A stretch of 64,000 nt of DNA from the NCBI GenBank assembly GCA_963675135.1, contig OY776125.1:40516513-40580512 (forward strand), in the 5' to 3' direction. This document shows, piece by piece, positions 57,213 to 64,000 of this stretch (its first letter is position 1; every line of letters begins with the position of its first letter). Under the pieces are notes generated by a model. It saw only the letters and a program-made list of their open reading frames with translations. It did not search any database and had not been told where the DNA came from. This DNA is from Galeopsis tetrahit (lineage: Eukaryota; Streptophyta; Magnoliopsida; Lamiales; Lamiaceae). The translations under genes were made by a program, and so were the position numbers.

Positions 57213-57246
57213 GTGCCTAACTTTGAACTTTTAGCAAATCCTGAAG
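57213..57246 (+). pseudogene. Unidentified captured small exon (34 bp)
   Basis: It follows a T-rich tract and TATTAG acceptor and ends GAAG/GTAGG. It encodes VPNFELLANPE in phase with the preceding exon. It is short, so the call rests on splice-site context and frame. Confidence 0.4.
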
Positions 57247-58330
57247 GTAGGACATTCCTTTCTGAAATCCTTTTAGAACATGTGAAGTTGAACCATGACC
57301 TGAATTTTTTTAATTCTGTAATACATGGAACTCGAAGTATGGACTAGGCTTACATCTTTAAAGTAATATGTGAAATTTCTCATCATTATTGTATTAATAT
57401 ATGCATTCTCTAAGAAAAATATGTAGGTAGAGTCGAGCTCTAAAAAGGGAAATGGACATAGCTTCTTTAACGGATTAAACAGACTGTGAAGTTATTCATT
57501 AGTGTGCACATGGTAATCTGTGATATTTTCTTTGATTTTAGTTTCCAGTTCTTCTTTGTTGCTATTTACTCTGTATTGGTGTACATTACTCCAAGCACAA
57601 TATAGCAATGTATTGTCCCATCTTTGATCTGAACTTCGTATTAAATTTGAAATTGCTCTTAGAATTGATTCAGTTGGCTAATTATGTCACTATATATTTA
57701 TTTCAAAAGCAGACTATTGTAATTTTATGAACTATTGAGAACTTGGAGAGAACGATACCATACAATACTTATAACTTAACTTAGAGGCTAATGCCCACAT
57801 TGTGGACAGTGAAGAGGGTTGTTTTGGTTGATTCTTATGTTCAAGAGGGCATTTGGTTACCATTGATGCTTAGTGCATTGAAACTTCTAATTTCTCATAT
57901 AATATTCATAAATGGAACTTTACACTCCTAGTAAATAAGGATACTTTTTTTCAAGTGAGATTCCTCACGCCCCTGTTCATTCTTATAATGCCAATAGTGA
58001 AGACCAATCTGTTGAAGGTCGGTTTTTATCTTAGAAAGAGAAGTTTCTAGATAATATCCATCAAGTAAACACATTTCTTCTGATTTTGTAGCAATGTTTT
58101 AAGTAAGCATGATAGATGAAATATAGGTAACATTTTGACATTTTATTAGGCTCACTCTAGGTAAATTTGGTATAATCTAACTGTGCTACTGTTTTGGTTT
58201 GTTCATTAAGAGATGAAGTAGGGTCTGTACACAATTTGGTAAACTGATCGAAAAACCCAAACTGAACCCACATTTTGCATTTGGTTTAAATTTTAAAAAT
58301 GTGAAACCTCCATTGCAAAGCCAAAAGCTT
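57247..58330. other. Intron-like interior of the CACTA element
   Basis: T-rich, stop-dense sequence of moderate complexity without subterminal motifs, like plant intron DNA. No exon could be supported here. Confidence 0.45.
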
Positions 58331-58594
58331 CTTGATCAGTCTGATGGAGGTTCTTTTATGTCCACCACTGCAGACTTCATGGAATCATGTGTACAATATA
58401 CTTGCCTTGATTAGAGTTTAGCTATTATCTTACAGTTTGATATCTCTATGTTTTCTAGTCTTGACCAGTCTGATGGAGGTTCTTTTTATGTCCACCACTT
58501 CAGACTTCATGGAATTATATGTGTACAGTATACTTGCCTTGATTAGAGTTTAGCTATTACCTTACAGTTTGATATCTCTATGTTTTCTAGTCTT
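58331..58594. repeat. Tandem duplication of a 129-bp unit
   Basis: Two copies (58331-58459, 58460-58590) of CTTGATCAGTCTGATGGAGG...TTTTCTAGT, differing at a few sites (CAGACTTCATGGAATCATGT versus GAATTATATGT). Confidence 0.92.
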
Positions 58595-58899
58595 CATGGA
58601 ATTCGTTATTATTACTTCTGTTTTGGTTGAGAAATCTAATGTTTTCTGATTGTTCAAACAGGGCATGATATAAGAATTAAGCTCCAAACATTTGAAACAA
58701 TATGAATTATTCATTGTGATCTATTTGCAGGTATTTGATTTGTGACATTGGACAACCAGAGCATGTATATTACTTACATCTCGATTGAGTCATAAAGTTC
58801 TTGAAAAACACCTCACGTTAGATATTTTGTAATGAAGTTTATATACTAGTTTTTTTTTTATATGAAACTAATGTACTTATGGTTCATTGTTGATAAATA

Positions 58900-59182
58900 C
58901 TCCCTCCGTCCCACAGGAATTTGCACACTTTCCATATATGGATGTCCCATACCAATTTGCACACTCCATAAAAGGAAATATCTTCACAACCCTCACCCTT
59001 AAAATATACTCATATTTACCCATATGCCATTACTTTTCCACACTCAATCTACTTTTTACTTTACTTTATTCTTAAAAGTTTACAAAACTACCCTTCAAAA
59101 CATCAATCATTACACCTTTTCTTACACATTTCTTAAAATGTGTGCCGGTCAAAGGGTGCAAATTCCTCCGGGACGGAGGGAG
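58900..59182. mobile_element. Stowaway-like MITE (283 bp) within the CACTA element
   Basis: CTCCCTCCGTCCCACAGGAA and the inverted end CCGGGACGGAGGGAG, with TA flanks (58898-58899, 59183-59184). It is the unbroken relative of the split MITE at 24872-25009 / 27428-27466. Confidence 0.93.
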
Positions 59183-59189
59183 TATAATT

Positions 59190-60040
59190 TTGAGATTTAG
59201 CATTTTATGCGAGTAATAAAGTTAGTGTGGTTTTTGTTATTCGGAAATTAATATTAGAACTTTTTTATAATACCATTAATTTTAGAATCAATTGGCAATG
59301 TTTTAAATACAATAAATATAATATTGTATCAAAAAATTAATACATATAATTATTTGATGCTAAATGCCTTTTTTGATACTAAAGAATTCAATCTTTTAGT
59401 ATTAAAAAATATGTATTGATACAATATATATAGTATCAACAATTTTTTTGGATACTATACGTAAAATGTAGTATCAAAAAAAATTGATACCATTATCCGA
59501 TACTAAATATTTTTATGATACTAAAGGTTAAATCTTTTAGTATCAGAAAATATTTATTAATACTATATATTTAGTATCGTTAAAAAAAATTGATACAAAA
59601 AATACAATGTAGTATCAAAAAAAATTGATACCATTACCCGATACTAAATATTATTTTGATACTAAAGGGTTTAATCATTTTGTATCTAAAAATATTTATT
59701 GATACTATATGTTTAGTATCGATAAAAGTTTACGATACTATAAATGCATTGTTGTATCAAAACAAATTGATACAATAATCCGATACTAAATACAATTCTG
59801 ATACTAAAGAGTTCAATCCTTTAGTATCAGAAAATATTTATTGATACTATACATTTCTGATACTAAAGGGTTACCCTTTAGTATCAAACTTTTTTTTCTG
59901 ATACGTAGTCTTTAGGATCGGGAGTATAAGTATCGGAAGTGGTATCGAAAATAAATTTGATACCATTACCCTTTGGTATCAAATATTTCATTTTTAGTAT
60001 AAAAAAAAAATCGATGCTAAAAACCTCTTTTTTTGTAGTG
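59190..60040. repeat. Right subterminal array of the CACTA element
   Basis: Inverted form of the left array: AGTATCAAAAAAAATTGATA, TTAGTATCAGAAAATATTTA and GATACTAAAGG recur about every 115-120 bases up to the terminus. Confidence 0.85.
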
Positions 60041-60317
60041 TCTTGACCCGGATGTAAAACGAGTCGTTTATCGTTTAGATACAGAAAAATGATTTTTTGA
60101 CCCGAATGTAAAACAGATCGTTCATCGTTTAGATACAAAAAAAACAGTTTCAAATTCGTCCCTTATTAGAAACATAATTTACAAAATTGTTCCTGACATT
60201 ACATACCATGTGATTAAGAACGGATAAAAAATAGTTTCAAAATTTATTTCTAATATATTTAGAGATCGTTTATATGGTATCTAATTCGTCTCTAAATCTC
60301 AATTTTTTTGTATTGTG

Positions 60318-60572
60318 TCTCATATGTAGTCAACGGATTATGTCAAGAGATATCAACACTCGAGAACCTGATCACTTAGCTAGACTCACAAGATAATCAA
60401 AGATTAACTTCAACAAAAATGATAATACCAATAAATTTAAAGTGGTCCATTCAAGCAAGCACCCATGAATCACTTTAATTAAGATCAATATATATGTGAT
60501 ACAAGATAAACCTCTTGCCCATAAAATATAATCAACCTTATATCTAATTACACAATGAACAACCTTACTTCA
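60318..60572. other. AT-rich intergenic, no gene seen
   Basis: Low-GC unique sequence. Possibly part of a decayed copia LTR, since a copia pol end lies further right (61380-61925), but no terminus is visible. Confidence 0.4.
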
Positions 60573-60851
60573 TGACTAAAATAATTTCATCTAATCTAAA
60601 AAAACTCCAAACTTGTATAGAGGTGGGGATTTAATTCATTTATATTAATTCTCTAATTCACCCCCACTCCATTCGTGGACTGAATTATCAACTATACCCT
60701 TTGGGAATGAGATCTATTGAGTGGACAATTTAAATGAGAATTAAACTTAAGAAGTTTGAGGCTCTAATACCATGGAAGAATTTCGTCTCTTTTGAAAGTC
60801 CAAACTTTTAGAGAGGTGAAAAATTAATTCTTGTATATTTATTCCATAATA
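60573..60851 (-). mobile_element. TRIM element, second copy, minus orientation
   Basis: On the minus strand an LTR-like end ...CTTCCA is followed at once by TGGTATTAGAGC (complement of 60761-60772), a near-perfect initiator-Met PBS. A body similar to the TRIM at 60954-61254 follows (AATTGTCCACTCAATAGA). Then come a purine tract (GAGTGGGGGTGAA) and a second LTR-like repeat (60573-60656). The LTRs are diverged, and the target duplication was not found. Confidence 0.65.
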
Positions 60852-60953
60852 CTCGTGATCTCACTCAAACGTATTATGAATTCGTAAACCTTTACAATGT
60901 TGACATTCAAAAGTATTTATACTAGTCTTCGTCTCCTTGATAGTAGAAGTTAT

Positions 60954-61254
60954 TATTAGGAATCAATATACAAGAATTAATTCCCCACCTCTCTACAAGT
61001 TCGGACTTTTAGATGAAACAGAATTCTTTCATGGTATCAGAGTTATAAGGCTCACGTCCACACGTCATGGGTTTGATTCCTGCTGAAAGAAACTCCATCC
61101 ATTTAAATTGTCCACTCGATGAGCCTCCTCCCCAAAAAGGGTAAGAGGTGATTATTCGACCCACGAGTGAGGGGGAGTATTAGGAATTAATATATAAGAA
61201 TTAATTTTCAACCTCTCTACAAGTTCGGACTTTAAATGAGACAGAATTCTTTCA
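60954..61254 (+). mobile_element. TRIM (miniature LTR retrotransposon, 301 bp)
   Basis: Two direct repeats of 78 and 77 bp (60954-61031, 61178-61254: TATTAGGAAT ... GAATTCTTTCA) bound a 146-bp interior. The interior starts with the PBS TGGTATCAGAG (61032) and ends with a purine-rich PPT (GAGTGAGGGGGAG). Exact 5-bp duplications GTTAT lie at 60949-60953 and 61255-61259. It is non-coding. TRIMs rely on other elements' proteins. The LTR starts TATTAGG where TGTTAGG would be expected. Confidence 0.9.
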
Positions 61255-61379
61255 GTTATTTGCAAAGTTAGTTAGTTTGACACGTCAGTTACTCATTGCA
61301 GCAAACTACGTGTGAAATGACTAAACCGTTTGAAAATTATGCCCCATTGAAGTTCCACCCATAAAACAGTTAACAAACT

Positions 61380-61925
61380 TTTAATCGTTCCTTCGGTAGA
61401 AAAAATCACTTAGCTGAGATAACCCTTCTGAAATCAACTCCGAGACAAATCCGTTGAATATGGACAACCTTGCTGAGATCCCATCTAACCAAGTCCACTA
61501 AACCCTTCTCACCTGAACGACCCAACTGATCTTAACTGGACAACTCAGCTGACCAACATCGATCCAACTCATCTGACTTGAACTAACTTCTCAACTTATC
61601 CGACTGGCTTTAAGTTCATCCCATCTGATCCCAATTCAACTAATTTACCTTAGTTGAATTCCTTAAAACTTTTTTATTTACCTCAATTGATCAATTTAGC
61701 TGATTGACCTCAACTGATTTTGAGATAACTCTCACAAATCTTCACCTAACTCAAAATCAAACTTGATACCACCAAGGATGCTTGTCACTACTCTTTTCAA
61801 GAGAAACCCTTCTCCTATGAGAATCAATGCAAACCAATAAACCTAAGACATAATCCAAACTTTAAAGTTAATAATGCCTTAGTGAATGCATCAACTGGTT
61901 GGGTATTCCTCTAGATCATGACAAG
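61380..61925 (-). pseudogene. Copia pol 3' remnant (RNase H end) and 3' flank
   Basis: On the minus strand, 61912-61850 encodes a stretch like QPVDAFTKALLTLKF, matching the conserved C-terminal end of copia RNase H (usually ...ADIFTK-L). Beyond it the sequence decays into a region rich in CAACTGATC-type repeats. Only the last tens of codons are recognisable. Confidence 0.55.
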
Positions 61926-62499
61926 ACGGAAAAATATACACTCTTGTTGATAACAATTTATCGACAACAGTGTATATGTTCGATACTAATTTATCGAAAA
62001 TTAAAATAAAAAAATATATATGATTATGTTGTGTGCGCATGGCTACATATACGTAGAGGTTTGTTGCTCCCGTAGGGGGGGGAAGGGAAGGCGGTATGAG
62101 AAGATGGGAGAAATGGTGGAGGAGATATATTTTTTTTATAGAAGTGAAACTTGAAGGTGAAATAAGGGTTTTTTTAGGTGGGATGTAGTTAGTAAGGTTT
62201 TTTTTGAGAGAAAAGAGTAATTTAGACAATTTACGAGAAGTGCATCTAACATTCTTTTATGAGGGTGTGCATTAATCGAGGGAGTGCGGTTAACAAAGCT
62301 GAAGGTGCAGATAGCAGTACCCTTCTTTTTGGGCTTTTGGGACCTTTTCTACTTGGAGTTTGGCTCATGGGTACGGTTATTTGAACTTCCGTCGTTGTTT
62401 GATACACACTCTTTGTTTAGATCACTCTTAAAAAAAATACATATTACTAGATATGTATTTTAAAAAACGCATATCTTCCTCTCCCTCCTTAAAGCAATT
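61926..62499. other. Intergenic, no gene seen
   Basis: AT-rich sequence with a G9-type run near 62077 and a TATTACTAGATATGTATT palindrome near 62443. The minus-strand frame 61891-62229 is low-complexity (Ser/Pro/Leu) and not supported as a gene. Confidence 0.4.
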
Positions 62500-63075
62500 G
62501 AGCCACCCTCATAGCCTATAGATACTCATACTTAAGTTGTTTGTTTTTAACGATAGTTTGTAGTTATAAGAATTAACACATGTTTTTGTTTGATTTAAGT
62601 GTCACCTGTTAAAAATTTAATTGAATGGAATACAAGTGGAATAGAAAAATTGTAACCGGACCCAAAACAAATAATATACAGTTAGAAAACTAATTTCAAA
62701 TCAAATGAAAAATTCAAGTGACTAATATCAAGAGTTAGGATAAATTAAGCCACTAAGAAAATTATTTTACCCATAGAATTAATCAATTAGCTAGATTACA
62801 ATCTTTGCTTATATTTAATTTAGAAAAAAAATATTTTTTTATCATGTAACTTTACTAAATCTGAATTGATTTTGGTCCGATTGACTTTTTTTTTTTAAAT
62901 TGTCGTATACTAACATTTAATGTTTCGACTTTTAAGTTCTATAACATATCGTAGTAGTTGGAGGTCACACATATAGTTAATCAATTCCACTTTGCCACAT
63001 GAACAAATTTGAGGTGCTTCGTTTTTTTTTGTTTTTTTTATCGAATAGGTAACCTGATATATATTGCAGGTCTCG
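62500..63075. repeat. Old dispersed repeat, copy without the LINE insertion
   Basis: 62500-62600 resembles 13620-13720. 62680-62760 resembles 27625-27683 plus 29290-29320. 62770-63070 resembles 50623-50910. It therefore shows the order of the target before the retroposed sequence, the GGGCC repeat and the LINE inserted. No coding capacity is seen. Confidence 0.7.
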
Positions 63076-63109
63076 TAAGACTAAAATATAAAAAATGTGA
63101 AATTATATA

Positions 63110-63368
63110 CTCCATCCGTATGTTCTTATTTAGATGGTGCATTTACAGTTTACATGTAGTTTAATGTAAAAGTTATTTATTATTATTAAAGAGGATAAAA
63201 TGGTATAAAAGTTTTTTGAGTAATAAAATAAATAATAAAATATTATGAGTAATAAAGTAATGACATATAATGTAATTTTAAAATGTTTGAAGGATAAAAT
63301 TTAAAATGAAAAATATTTTTATTGTCAAATAAGAAAATGCTCAATCTAAATTGAAATCCACCATCCAA
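63110..63368. mobile_element. Degenerate Stowaway-like MITE
   Basis: The left end TA-CTCCATCCGTATG and an interior like the MITE at 13842-14146 (ATTTAGATGGTGCATTT at left, AAATGCTCAATCTAAATTG at right). The right terminus is decayed. Confidence 0.65.
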
Positions 63369-63514
63369 ACCAAAATATAATATAAGATAAAACTTCATCA
63401 ATTTTTTTTTTTGACAAAATCCTCACTTCTCTCTATTTTTATTTTTAGACCATGTTTATCCACGTCCACCCGACACCCTAACCTACTAATAAATAATTAA
63501 TTGCTCTCTCTAAG

Positions 63515-63690
63515 GGTGTGCACGGTTCGGTTTGGTTAACCAAACCGCCCGTAACTTGTAAACCAAATTATAAATCGTTCTTTTTTTTTTCAAAACTGTA
63601 ATCCAAACCGTATTTATAAAAATCGTTCGGTTTGAAACCATAATATTTCGTGCGGTTCGGTCGGTTTTGACCGAACCGTAATTTTGCTCA
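63515..63690. repeat. CGGTTTGG-rich inverted repeat element
   Basis: GGTTCGGTTTGGTTAACC with an inner palindrome, then several AACCGAACCG-type motifs in both orientations over 170 bases. It resembles foldback MITE repeats with CGGTTCGG motifs that are common in plants. The minus-strand frame across it is a by-product. Confidence 0.55.
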
Positions 63691-63987
63691 TTTTCTTCCC
63701 CATACACAATAATTAATAAAATAACTAAATAACCACAAAAAGAAACAACAAACTTTTGCCTTCTTCGAGATTTCAGATTGATCAGGTTGAGTGAGACTGT
63801 GAGAGGCTAAGAGCGACGTAGAGGCGCTAAATACTAAATAGAAGAGAATGAGTAGGGTTTTTGGCTTTGAACAATTGGGCTTGACGGTTTGAAAAGTGTC
63901 TTGAGTTTACTAGTTTAGGGATTATATAATACAGAGACTATAAATCTATAATATATATAATATTTATTTAGATAATATTATATAATA

Positions 63988-64000
63988 CTCCCCCCGTCCA
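63988..64000. mobile_element. Start of another Stowaway-like MITE, cut by the window end
   Basis: TA then CTCCCCCCGTCCA. Only 13 bases are visible. Confidence 0.5.

Larger units (their letters stand above)
54229..60040. mobile_element. CACTA element with captured host-gene sequence (5812 bp)
   Basis: Terminal inverted repeats CACTACAAAAAAAGAGGTTT on both ends (left 54229, right ending 60040) and the 3-bp duplication TCT (54226-54228, 60041-60043). Long subterminal arrays occupy 54229-55675 and 59190-60040. The middle (55680-58880) has no transposase; it has exon/intron-like sequence of host genes. It is non-autonomous. A MITE (58900-59182) inserted later. Confidence 0.92.
52472..60317. mobile_element. 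Probable outer CACTA element, host of several nested insertions
   Basis: The left edge CACTACAAAAAAAAA (52472) is followed by ATTTAGAGACGGAT. The right edge, read in reverse, gives CACAATACAAAAAAATTGAG then ATTTAGAGACGAATTAG. Shared subterminal motifs (TTTAGATAC, AAAACGAGTC) occur on both sides. The right terminus has CACAA for CACTA, and no 3-bp duplication is evident, so the pairing is tentative. Confidence 0.45.

Noticed and set aside
59884..60153. 89-codon minus-strand frame
   Set aside because: Crosses the CACTA terminus and subterminal repeats; a repeat by-product.
61032..61075. Possible tRNA gene or SINE (TGGTATCAGAG followed by GGGTTTGATTCC)
   Set aside because: TGGTATCAGAG lies exactly at the end of a 78-bp direct repeat with a GTTAT duplication, so it is the PBS of a TRIM, not a Pol III gene.
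61891..62229. 112-codon minus-strand frame
   Set aside because: Low-complexity Ser/Pro/Leu composition over a G-rich and T-rich stretch, with no domain or splice context. Only its first part overlaps the copia RNase H end, in a different frame.

Overview
This window is nuclear DNA of a flowering plant, most likely a eudicot. The signs are plant tRNA primer-binding sites, LTR retrotransposons of both major superfamilies, plant L1-type LINEs, CACTA elements, many Stowaway-like MITEs (TA-CTCCCTCCGTCCC ends) and a strongly AT-rich background. I cannot name the species. Almost all of it is transposable-element sequence, much of it nested. One intact-looking small host gene (51881-52324) and pieces of captured host genes are the only non-element coding sequence I can support.

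Layout. 1-11999: a Ty1/copia element on the minus strand (gag 8917-10446, iMet PBS, 5' LTR 10608-11999). Its gag region is split by a non-autonomous Athila-like element arranged LTR-internal-LTR-internal-LTR (378-8782, TTAAG target duplication). 12000-13412: a minus-strand LINE remnant into which the copia element inserted. 13413-15663: MITE, a SINE-like tRNA-derived piece and CACTA subterminal repeats. 15664-18137: a decayed CACTA tnp2-type transposase lacking its catalytic core, with a copia LTR fragment (18138-19424) at its start codon.

19366-45234: a tandem duplication of about 13 kb (copy A 19366-32412, copy B 32418-45234). Each copy carries a CACTA element with a dead Transposase_24-type gene, a solo copia-like LTR inserted in a MITE, a 925-bp retroposed sequence with 14-bp target duplications, a GGGCC-rich repeat, and the 5' part of a LINE with a solo LTR in its 5' UTR. 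The LINE is complete only in copy B (41820-50606). There it has a 16-bp target duplication, an ORF1/ORF2 ATGA overlap, a mutated RT active site and a second solo LTR in its RNase H region.

50623-52324: intergenic repeat and the small membrane-protein gene. 52472-60317: nested CACTA elements. The inner one (54229-60040, TCT target duplication) has large subterminal arrays and has captured the first coding exon of a VAP27-like gene plus unidentified exons. 60318-64000: two miniature TRIM elements of one family in opposite orientation, a copia pol 3' remnant, an old dispersed repeat, and MITEs.

The parts do not form a pathway; they record successive insertions. An old repeat, seen without these insertions at 62500-63075, was hit by the retroposed sequence, the GGGCC element and the LINE. 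LTRs then entered the LINE, and finally the whole block was duplicated.
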